Part shown: positions 10,901 through 18,600 of the stretch, in pieces
How the letters are laid out: each line of letters begins with the position of its first letter
How positions within the stretch are numbered: position 1 is the stretch's first letter
Assembly: GCA_040830565.1 (NCBI GenBank)
Contig: JBFOMC010000257.1
Location: forward strand, 1-38,819
DNA: 38,819 nt
Direction of reading: 5' to 3'
From: JAFMPW01 sp040830565
GTDB taxonomy: Bacteria > Bacteroidota > Bacteroidia > Flavobacteriales > Flavobacteriaceae
Made by a program: the position numbers and the translations under genes
Notes under the pieces: model-generated
What the model was told of the DNA's origin: nothing
Databases searched by the model: none
The model's input: only the letters and a program-made list of their open reading frames with translations

Positions 10901-11419
10901 GTGGATTGTTTTTTTATAATAAGGAACCTCAAAACTTGATGCACTGCTATTGATAAATTCTTCCTCAATAATTCCGAATAATGAAAGTGTACTTTTAAGG
11001 ACTGGAAGCCGGTTTTGCAGAAAAGTTATCGTAAGAAAGTCAGTTATTCTTTTCCCAAATGTTTCAGTTACATCATTAGCTAAAATCACTGCTGAACCTG
11101 GCAGGGAAGCATTTAATTTTTGCTCAAAAGTGCTAATCTCTTTTGTAATGTCACGTACTAACTGAAGGAGTTTCTTGAAATTTACGAGAGTCATCTCAAG
11201 TTTATCTTCTTCTATTTGTTTATCTAGGACATCTATGGTTTGGAAAAAACTATCAATCAGGGGCAGAAGCTCCTTAAATAAGTTGTCAGAATTTGGTATG
11301 TCATAACCAATTTGCTTTAATAGAAGTCTGGTTTGTTCTTTATCATCAACGGCTTCAATAACTGGATTAAAGTATTCGATGGCTGCTTCAATAACGGTAG
11401 ATATTTCTTCTACGTTCAT
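7928..11419 (-). CDS. DUF6603 domain-containing protein
   Basis: 1163 aa. The first 160 residues look helical and charged; the remainder is long runs of alternating hydrophobic beta strands. Residues about 596-646 carry the signature I associate with DUF6603: GVGGLIAVHRGMD, then LDHILFPKDPLANAPQ, followed near 665 by a Gly-rich GLMALIGWGVPTLLEVELG strand pair. DUF6603 has no established function. The strand-rich, amphipathic character could form an extended beta sheet or groove, but that is inference. There is no signal peptide. The gene sits second in the operon, 12 bp after the transglutaminase-like gene and 2 bp before the next. Base composition changes inside the gene: lines covering 8990-10020 run about 45-52% GC by hand count, whereas those covering 10080-11340 run about 28-38%, so residues 1-450 may have a different history from the DUF6603 core. 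Confidence 0.88.
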   Translation of the reverse strand: MNVEEISTVIEAAIEYFNPVIEAVDDKEQTRLLLKQIGYDIPNSDNLFKELLPLIDSFFQTIDVLDKQIEEDKLEMTLVNFKKLLQLVRDITKEISTFEQKLNASLPGSAVILANDVTETFGKRITDFLTITFLQNRLPVLKSTLSLFGIIEEEFINSSASSFEVPYYKKTIHWNELPSLINNPLGQLEMALFHDNLFLFEKLAFLLSKVAISLGLYSDYRTPDEEIFSLLNGTNDNVSSEEFVDEIESLRIPLLYSINSDVFLEIYPILDLDNGEISGFAMAIKFGIGNEFALGEVTRLIVQNSSSLNNGLGIMFMDDGNVQFLNNIFVPDSSSIANQTQFTCRFNVVYGDQQRASELLKFSALGIGQFAIGSFDLSFGLNKDNNTSLYIETILRDCQFLLNLEEADSFATKIGADTIKGIFDLGIGLSNENGFYFKGNTRLTLNYPVHIQAGAIRVKSIAVELLPKSDEIPLTIGGALETNFGPFKIILENIGTRAKFKTSENRNGNFGLFDLTMAFRPPTGVGLKIDASAVQGGGFLRFDPDKEEYSGVLELTIKEKIALKAIGIITTKLPNGQEGYSLLLLISAEFTPIQLGFGFTLNGVGGLIAVHRGMDLVAIRLGVQNKTLDHILFPKDPLANAPQIIASLDSVFPIAEDNYSFGLMALIGWGVPTLLEVELGLLISFPANDIAVVGTLSTTLPDKKTPLLILNVAFAGTLSFENKYLYFDARIDKSSRLLSFALSGDMALRVLWGEEPNFVLTVGGFHPDFQVPEKLGLEGLQRITLNLLADDNPRLLLKCYFALTSNTAQFGATIDFFFKKSKFKVVGFFYIHALFQFSPFYFIIALGATLDVKLGSKSVLSVGVEGSLEGPTPWKAKGKGKFKIWWVKYSVSFNKTWGESKDTSLPNIAVFPELKRALEDDRNWAALLPKHATLASLRELDDPTDPDTEKQDRLTLHPMASLSLIQHVVPLNINIEKFGSQKPADFKKFSLSFETGGQELDTVVAKDFFAPAQFFALSKEEKISRKSYEKYPAGLRSDADKLQANFKRNKEVEYEFELIDSIEAPPSRGIAYEPATHLIHWNKGNAIAQSQLGKQVQLEALVTGKKITYSEEEFVIVKQDDLTPIADIAPATEFEIQKTLDDLIQKEPQLQDQYITVPAYEIF

Positions 11420-11431
11420 GATCTGAAATAT

Positions 11432-13156
11432 TTAACTTGGTATTATTGCTCCATTTTCTTCAAGAAACTTAATATACGATGCATCTGTACTTGTTTTAGG
11501 TGTTGTTACATATACCCCGTTTGGTGTTGGATCTTCTTCCCAATTTAAGGGATCCCTGGCCGCAAATGGGGCTTCGAAAAAGTCATCTAATCCCAGAGGC
11601 ATATCATTTAGAGTAAGTCCTCTTCTTCTAAAACGACCTTGAAAGCGTTGAAAGAGAAAGTATTTCTTTTCCAAATCTCCTTCAGACTTATCTAAATAAG
11701 TTAGAGCCCATTGGTCTGGTATGAATCCCGAAATACCGTGTCTCACAAACTTCAAAGGATGACGTATTACTTTTTTGTTACTCCGATTTTCAACTTCATC
11801 TATTTCGCTGGCTTGCTCGAAATAAAAATGACTTTCATCTTGTGAATGGGCAATCACATAACTCATATCTTGGGCGGTTTTAGTCTTGGATTTAGGAATT
11901 CTTATGCCATTACGTTCAGTATACTTGGTATATCTAATGTCGACCGTATATTTTAATATTTGGTAGGGTGCACTAATAATACGGTTCTTTAAATCACCAT
12001 TTTCTACAAACCATTCTATATGTTTCACAGATGCGTTTTTTTGCTGTACTTGCCCATTTCCGTTGTCGACCACTCCCGTCTCCTTGAATTTAAGATGTAT
12101 AAGAGCGGCTTTATATAGAAAAGATAGTCTTGTATTTAGATCGGCCAGGTGACTCAAGTACATTTCAGTAAGTGTCTGTTCTTGATCTAGACCATGGCCT
12201 GTAAATTTTGTCCTCTTCCTCATTTCATTACGATTTAATTTTTTTTGATCGGGGGTGTTTTGCAGACCAACTTTAGAAACTATTGCATGTTCACCTTGCC
12301 ATGCGCCACTTGGGAAAAAACTTCTGTATAAAGGATGGTTATAAATATATAGGTGATCTCCTATTTGCATATCACTTATATCTATTGTCTTTTTTTCGAA
12401 AAGGCTTTTCGAAGAATCGTCAGTCATAAAATTGGTTGTGGAGGAATTAGGATTGTTGATCACTAAGTATTTTCTATCTGGTTTTCGTAGAGTATTAAGG
12501 AGGTCATCCGGATTCTGTGCCTCAAAAAAGGAGTCCAGAAAAAGTATTGCGATTACCACTGGACAATCAACCAAATTTCCCTTGCAAGGATCACTTTTTT
12601 TAATAAAGAGTTTTGTAATGGCATCTGACAAGTCAGCGCCTTGGTTTATTTGCCAAAATCGAGACCAAGGCTTAGCATTGGCTGGCTTTGTCCATAAAAT
12701 ACTTTCAGCTTTGTCATTAAGTCTATGGGTGTTGCTTTTTTCGGTGTCATCACAGGAGGAATTGTAACGGAAATAACCATTACTATTTGGGTTTACATAT
12801 TTAAGCATTCTAACAACCACTCGTAATCGTCGTCTGGCAATAAAATCCAAAAAGTTATTATTACTCAAGTTGAGTAGTTTAAAGTTTCCACCAATTGCAC
12901 CGTAGAGTATATGAATCCTTCTAGATTTAAGTAAGCGAACTCTAGAGGAAGAAATACCAATAACAAAGTTTTGTTCGTCCTTTACTACTTTTTTCGCTGC
13001 TAGAATAATTCTTCTCGCAGGTTCTTCAAGTAGGCTTTCAGCAATACCCTGTTCCCTCACAAAATCTATTGTTTTTCTTACAAACCACAGACGATTTGAT
13101 TTGGAATAAGGCAGAGTAAAGTTTTTTCCTACTGATAATTTGACTACTAAACTCAT
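11432..13156 (-). CDS. Predicted protein-glutamine gamma-glutamyltransferase (Tgl-like fold)
   Basis: 574 aa with no signal peptide. The middle of the protein resembles bacterial Tgl transglutaminases: a Cys at the start of a hydrophobic helix (DCPVVIAILFLDSFF, Cys198), a GDHLYIYNHP strand, GAWQGEHAIV (Glu289, His290), and TGHGLDQ (His321). In Bacillus Tgl the active site is Cys116, Glu187 and His200, and its GEN and GHG blocks match in order though with shorter spacing. If the match is right, the enzyme would crosslink proteins through Gln and Lys side chains. At 574 aa it is more than twice the length of Bacillus Tgl (245 aa); the flanks are unassigned. It is the first gene of the four-gene operon, and the AT-rich composition (about 30-35% on sampled lines) sets it apart from genes on either side. 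The alternative is another papain-like (NlpC/P60-type) hydrolase. Confidence 0.6.
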   Translation of the reverse strand: MSLVVKLSVGKNFTLPYSKSNRLWFVRKTIDFVREQGIAESLLEEPARRIILAAKKVVKDEQNFVIGISSSRVRLLKSRRIHILYGAIGGNFKLLNLSNNNFLDFIARRRLRVVVRMLKYVNPNSNGYFRYNSSCDDTEKSNTHRLNDKAESILWTKPANAKPWSRFWQINQGADLSDAITKLFIKKSDPCKGNLVDCPVVIAILFLDSFFEAQNPDDLLNTLRKPDRKYLVINNPNSSTTNFMTDDSSKSLFEKKTIDISDMQIGDHLYIYNHPLYRSFFPSGAWQGEHAIVSKVGLQNTPDQKKLNRNEMRKRTKFTGHGLDQEQTLTEMYLSHLADLNTRLSFLYKAALIHLKFKETGVVDNGNGQVQQKNASVKHIEWFVENGDLKNRIISAPYQILKYTVDIRYTKYTERNGIRIPKSKTKTAQDMSYVIAHSQDESHFYFEQASEIDEVENRSNKKVIRHPLKFVRHGISGFIPDQWALTYLDKSEGDLEKKYFLFQRFQGRFRRRGLTLNDMPLGLDDFFEAPFAARDPLNWEEDPTPNGVYVTTPKTSTDASYIKFLEENGAIIPS

Positions 13157-13695
13157 TTTTTGTTCATTGATATTAGACTAATAATAATTCTAACTATGAA
13201 GGTGTGATTTTAGATTTCTAATTTCGAGATTTAACCAATACAGAAACTGATTTACATTCTATTTACTTTGTTCTTGGGATTTTATACAAATAGTAGGTCA
13301 TTAATTCTTTCTTTCAAAGAAGTAAATGCCATACTGCAAACATTAAAATATTATAAACTAGTTGGTGGGAACAGGGGATGCAGGTGGGTAATTAAAGATT
13401 GGGAAGCAGAGCATTCAGCCTCTGCAGTTATCTGAATTGGTCGTCTTTTTAAATGTACGAAATTTTTCTTTTCCTTTAATAAGAAATTACACATGGATTT
13501 TTTGTGATAGCGATTCGTAGAGAACGGTAATTCTTTCACCGAATTCAAAAGCCCGTAAAAACTCCATTTATACTTTAATACCCAATAGGAACCCAAAGTG
13601 CAGATAAAATTCAGGAAGAAAGAGGATTCTTACACCTCCTTACTTCAAACTTAGCACAATCCATACACGATTCTATGCAACTGATACATAACTCC

Positions 13696-13726
13696 TTGCA
13701 CTTTACTATTAATTACCCTAATGTTA
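13696..13726 (+). promoter_or_regulatory. Weak candidate promoter for the UDG-like / amidohydrolase-S41 operon
   Basis: A TTG at 13696-13698 is followed after 20 bp by TAATGTTA at 13719-13726. The Bacteroidota housekeeping consensus is TTG, about 19-20 bp, then TAnnTTTG; the downstream box matches only partly. Transcription from it would begin near 13733, directly before the hairpin pair, which is why it is worth recording despite the poor box. Confidence 0.2.
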
Positions 13727-13734
13727 AAGTACAA

Positions 13735-13785
13735 GGCGAAACGTAGTTCGCCCTCAAGCCCTGGCTGAAGCTCACCTACGGCTTC
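13735..13785 (+). promoter_or_regulatory. Two hairpins with complementary loops in the leader of the UDG-like gene
   Basis: Hairpin 1 pairs GGCGAA (13735-13740) with TTCGCC (13747-13752) around the loop ACGTAG. Hairpin 2 pairs GAAGC (13767-13771) with GCTTC (13781-13785) around a 9-base loop ending in CTACG (13776-13780). The loop bases CGTAG (13742-13746) and CTACG are perfect complements, so a kissing-loop or alternative pairing is possible. The element ends 38 bp before the start codon at 13824 and is much more GC-rich than the sequence upstream. It could be a cis-regulatory leader, a protein-binding site, or a small repeat remnant. Confidence 0.35.
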
Positions 13786-13823
13786 CCCTCATAGCTCAGA
13801 TAACCAAATAAAATTGCAACGCT

Positions 13824-15635
13824 ATGCCAAATCATGAGTATTGGGAAGGTAGAGGGGTTCCCTGGGAACACGACCCGGGGCCGCCAAAAAATATGAGCTG
13901 GGCCAGACTCTTTTCAGAGACCCCTAACTATAGAGGTCTTGCTACACAGTACATGGGACGGGAGAAATTTCGCTGGCATTTTGGACCCATGCATTATCGG
14001 GGGCGATTAAAAAAAGACCAGGTCAAAGTACTCATCATTGGCCAGGAAGGTGCCATGGACGAAAGCTTGGCCCACAGAGCATTTGTGGGCAGTAGCGGGG
14101 GACGTATGCAACACATCCTGGACTATTTGGGGATCGACTTTAGCTACCTTTTTCTAAACACTTTTTTGTATCCTATTAACGGACAATATTCCGAAAGGAA
14201 AATCAAGGTTCTGGGACAGCACGCCGCTTCCCCTATTGCAGAGCAGAGAAACGAGATCCTGAATTACGCTAAAGAAAAAAATGACCTGCGACTTATTATT
14301 GCCGTGGGTACCGCCGCTAAAGAGACCGTTTGTACCTGGATAGAACGTCTGGGAGGTAATTGTCCTGATGGGATAGAAGATATCAGTACTGCCGATAGCC
14401 ATCTTATTGGGCCTAAGGCCAAAGCCATTGGTATTATCCACCCGGGAGCCCTCCACCAGGCCGATATGAGAGACAAGGTGCTCGAGGATTACAAACTAAG
14501 GATAGCCCAATTAGCTGAGTGGGTACAGCAGGATGCAGACTGGTTACCGGTTGACCCGGGAATGCAGCGCGACTTTTCAATTCCTTTTGAGATCTTAAAG
14601 AAGCCCATTCCCTTTAGGGACCTGCCGGTTGGAGTAAGCTGGCGTCTGGGAAATGGCACTTCTGCAGGGCGTAGATTGGACGACCAACGTACCATTCAAC
14701 TATCGGCAAAAATACCCTCAGGAGAACGACACGATACCTTTTATAGAGGCCTGGCCAAAGGCAGTGAGGAGGGGTATTCAGAAGAAGAAGGCGATGTACC
14801 CTACGAGCCGCCCGTCCATGACTATGAAGCCTATGATATGGGCCCTCCCGATGCTTTTTTAAAATTGATCATGGGGGGATATCCTGGCAAAGAATGGCCA
14901 GATTTTGAAGCCTTGGGTGTAAATGCCCATCCCTCCTTAGGTGGGATGCCTCTTTTCCGGGGCCGCCCGGATAAAACGACCATTTTAGTACTCGCCGATC
15001 CGCAATCTGTAGATGACCTGTTTAGTATGAGAGCGCTTTGCGGGAAAAGCGGTCAGCACTTTCAGGGCTTTCTCAATGCAGCAGGGGTACCCTCGCGCTA
15101 TTGTATTCTCCGAAGTCTACCAGTAGATGTGACTGGCATGACCTTAAGTCAAAGAATAGACCTCGTACAACATCCTCAGGTAAAAATGATGTACAAAACC
15201 ATTTTGGAAAAAGTACTGGATTACAATGATGCAGCCATTATTTTGCTTATGGGACCCATGGCTCAAGAGCATTGGAAACTGGCAGGAATCACTACAGACC
15301 TTCCGATAATCACTTTAAAAAACCGTTCACAACGCAACTGGCTTAGCAATTGGCAACATGGCCTGACACAACTTTCTGCCTTAAATTATCCAAAGGAAAT
15401 ATCAGCCAGTTTTCAATATGAGGGTAGTCGTTCTCAAATCCCAAGATTCGATCTGCCTTACGGCTTTTTAAGATGGCAGGGGACTAGTGGAGATAGGGCC
15501 AAAAAGGCCAAACGTGAAAATGGAGAATGGTCCCCATACTACTACAAGTGGTTTGCTCCGGATTGGGTATTTAGGAGTGATCCAAAACCTTTGTCATCAA
15601 CAGAAACCGAACTTCTAAATCAATTTCCAGACTAA
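13824..15635 (+). CDS. Tandem uracil-DNA glycosylase-like domain protein
   Basis: 603 aa, no signal peptide. Residues about 65-235 follow the UDG superfamily plan: a VLIIGQEGAMDE strand-loop near 69-80, AFVGSSGG near 87-93, LNTF near 111-114, a central LIIAVGTAA strand near 157, and IIHPGAL near 204-210 at the site of the catalytic HPS-type loop. Residues about 380-520 repeat the plan in degenerate form: ILVLADPQSVDD, ALCGKSGQHFQGFL, ILLMGPMAQEHW and PIITL, but without an HPS-like loop. A low-complexity acidic linker (about 310-340) joins them. The four Fe-S cysteines of family 4 UDGs were not found. The protein may recognise or cleave nucleic acid bases, or be a UDG-fold protein with another role. 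It starts at the first ATG after the leader, and the next gene follows after 2 bp, so the two products are probably made together. Confidence 0.6.
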   Translation: MPNHEYWEGRGVPWEHDPGPPKNMSWARLFSETPNYRGLATQYMGREKFRWHFGPMHYRGRLKKDQVKVLIIGQEGAMDESLAHRAFVGSSGGRMQHILDYLGIDFSYLFLNTFLYPINGQYSERKIKVLGQHAASPIAEQRNEILNYAKEKNDLRLIIAVGTAAKETVCTWIERLGGNCPDGIEDISTADSHLIGPKAKAIGIIHPGALHQADMRDKVLEDYKLRIAQLAEWVQQDADWLPVDPGMQRDFSIPFEILKKPIPFRDLPVGVSWRLGNGTSAGRRLDDQRTIQLSAKIPSGERHDTFYRGLAKGSEEGYSEEEGDVPYEPPVHDYEAYDMGPPDAFLKLIMGGYPGKEWPDFEALGVNAHPSLGGMPLFRGRPDKTTILVLADPQSVDDLFSMRALCGKSGQHFQGFLNAAGVPSRYCILRSLPVDVTGMTLSQRIDLVQHPQVKMMYKTILEKVLDYNDAAIILLMGPMAQEHWKLAGITTDLPIITLKNRSQRNWLSNWQHGLTQLSALNYPKEISASFQYEGSRSQIPRFDLPYGFLRWQGTSGDRAKKAKRENGEWSPYYYKWFAPDWVFRSDPKPLSSTETELLNQFPD

Positions 15636-15637
15636 AT

Positions 15638-18600
15638 ATGGCCGAAAAAATTCAACTTACACCAGAAACAAAATATGCAGTTCGCGGGAAGGTGGTTACC
15701 TTCAATGAAAGTTCAGAGATTATAGATGACGGGGTACTTTACATTAGTGGAAATACTATTGTTGCCGTAAGAAACTATGCGGATCCGGCCCCGGACGGAT
15801 TTAGGAAGTCTGATGTTATCAATTGCGGAGGCACCCTCTATCCGGGCATGATAGAGCTGCACAATCACCTGAGTTATAACATCATTCCTATGTGGGATGT
15901 TCCCAAAGCCTATGGCCATAGGGGGCAATGGGGAGGGGGAGACCTTTACAGGAAAACAATAACAGGCCCCCTAAAAGTATTGGGGCATATAGACGGGTAT
16001 CTACAAGCTATCGTGCGCTATGTGGAGTGCAGGCTGCTTTTTTCGGGTATAACGGCCTCCCAGGGAATTACCCTCGCAAGTCATGGTGGGATTACCAAGT
16101 TCTATAGAGGTATTGTTCGCAACGTGGAGCGAACCGTTGATGAAGACCTGGAATCTGCCAAAACCAAAATCGCCGACATAACGGATGCTCCAAAATTGTT
16201 GGAACATCTGGAAAAAAATAGCTGTTATATTCTACATCTTGCCGAAGGAACCCAGGAAAAAGCGAACAAGCATTTTAGGGCGCTTCAATTGCCTAACTCT
16301 ATGGACTATGCCATTACAGACACCCTGGTAGGCATTCATGCGGTAGGCCTATTCCCGGAGGATTTCCGGATTTTGGCACAGCATAAAGGCGGTATGGTAT
16401 GGTCCCCAATGTCTAACCTTTTACTCTATGGAGTTACCGCTGATATTGCGGCCGCCCATCAACATGGAGTGGTCATGGGGTTAGGCTCGGATTGGACCCC
16501 CAGCGGGAGTAAAAATATATTGGAGGAACTTAAAGTGGCCAAGCTCGTCAGCGATCAAAAGGGAGGGGTATTCAATGACGAGGAGTTATGCCGCATGACA
16601 AATTCTAACCCTGCACGCATGTTAAAGTGGAGCGACCACTTAGGCTCCCTGGCGCCAGGGAAAAAAGCCGATTTTTTAGTACTTACGGGTAAGGGGGAAG
16701 AAGAATATGAACGCCTGATAAAGGCTCGTGAATCCAGTGTAAGTTGGACCGTTATAGGTGGTGTGCCTCGTTGTGGGCAAAAACGCCTTATGAATAAGTT
16801 CGATATTCCCCTGGAAAAAGTGAGCTTAGGTAAGGTGAGTCGGTACCTCTATCTTAAAGATGAGTCGGCCGATAACCCAATAGAGATTAAGCACACCTAT
16901 GAAGAAGCCCGTACAATGCTGGAGGAGGGGATGAAAAATCTGCCTTCCCTGACGAAACAACTTGAAGATAATGGGACGCTGGGAATTTTTGGAGGGGCAG
17001 CTGCCACTGATGGTAGCAGTTCCTTTTGGTTTATTGAAACTGAACATGAAAACCATGATCACCGCCACCATATTCCTTTTGAAGGTGTAGATTCTGCTGG
17101 CTCCATATTTGATTCTGCTACGCCACTAAGTGAGTTGATCATTGAACCTCGGAGCCTGGACAAAGCCACTATTCTGGGTGATTCCCAACATTTTAAAAAC
17201 CTGGCCCTGCAGCGAAACCTTCCGGAGTATATCAAAACCGAGTTGCCCCTGTATTACGGTCAAAAGATCAAAATTAGTGATGCGATAAGGGAAAAAGCAA
17301 AACCCGGATTTAATACGGATTCCCAGTTTGAATATGTGGTCAGCCTGGCGAACTTTAGAAATACCCAGGGTTACATGAATATGGGTGATAAGGTGAATAC
17401 CATAGACCAGGCCATTTGTATTCTTGAAATGGCCTATGTGCATCTGGCCCAGAAGACTGCCTTATATGCAGCTAATCCTATCATGCGATTGCGGGTGATA
17501 AAGCAAGAGCTTTTGGCAGGTTTGTATGAGAACGATGGAGAGCTGGATTTTCATGAACGGATCATTGAAGTGTTCAATTCTGTGCGCGACCTGCATACTA
17601 TGTATCAACTTCCGATACCCTATAAAGACAAGGTGGCTTTTTTACCATTTTTTGTCGAGCAGTATCACGATGATGAGGGACCGAAATTTATTATCTCTAA
17701 AATATTAGGAGATCCGAAAGCGCCATTTGAGGAAGGGGTGCAGATAACCCATTGGAACGGGGTTTCTATTGAAAGGGCTATTTTGAATAATGCCAAAAAA
17801 CATGCGGGTAGCAATGAAGAAGCCCGTTTTGCACGTGGTTTAGACAGCCTTACTTTCAGGCCCTTGGCGGTTATGCTCCCTCCGGAAGAGGATTGGGTTT
17901 CTGTCCGTTATTTGGATAATAAGGGGAGGGCCCAAAACCGGAAATTCAAATGGTTTGTGGGTTCTATACATTCTTCTATCTGGCATGTGTTGGAAAATGA
18001 ACAGGCCATTTCAAAATTGAGTACCAGTGGCGGATACGATTTTACAACAGAACTGGTGCATAAGACCAAATTACATTTTTTTGCTCCTGAGGTGGCGAAA
18101 AAAGCGTTTAGTGCGAGTGATGAAAAAATGAAAAATGCGGAAGCCCTGAACAAAGATGAGTTTTCAGCCCATTTTAAGACCATGAAACCTGCAAGGGGAG
18201 TGGGTTATATTCGGATCTATAGTTTTAATACGGCCCGCCCGATGGAGTTTGCACTTCACTTTAAAAAATTATTGGAATCTTTCAAGACAGACAAGATCAT
18301 TGTGGATATCAGAAACAACGGAGGCGGTCATCTCTGGGCATCGGAGTTCGTTTTGCAAACGCTCAAAAAGAAACTCATTACTCCTCAAAATGCTCAATTC
18401 GTGAATTCTGAAGTTACTGAGACCATTTGCAGGATCCATTCCCCCTCATCTACCATGAAGGGACTCGATCTAAAGAATTGGTATTCTACCCTATCGAATA
18501 TCAGGCATACCGGAACCGCTTTCTCCATCGGGTATCCTATCACACCGGTAAAAGAACTTAAAACCTTAAAGGGCAAACAGGATTACAAAGTGGTGCTTAT

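Larger units (their letters stand above)
13157..13823. other. AT-rich divergent intergenic block without a convincing gene
   Basis: 667 bp separate the divergent units 1 and 2. Most of it is AT-rich and multi-stop. An 81-codon minus-strand frame (13351-13596) has no recognisable features and is treated as chance. A short inverted repeat GCAGAG / CTCTGC occurs at 13406-13411 and 13420-13425, without an adjoining T tract. From about 13735 the sequence becomes GC-rich and forms the hairpin pair listed separately. The block must hold the promoters of both operons; I could not find a clear Bacteroidota-type promoter for the minus-strand unit. Confidence 0.6.

Noticed and set aside
1..13156. Contractile injection system (eCIS) or phage tail cluster
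   Set aside because: Large proteins and an operon layout suggested it, but no sheath, tube, baseplate, spike or AAA+ ATPase signature was found.
13406..13425. Terminator hairpin (GCAGAG / CTCTGC) in the intergenic block
   Set aside because: The 6-bp stem has no following T tract on either strand, and no gene ends nearby.
13351..13596. 81-codon minus-strand open frame in the intergenic block
   Set aside because: Composition is not protein-like, no homology-like motif is visible, and it lies in AT-rich spacer DNA with no operon context.
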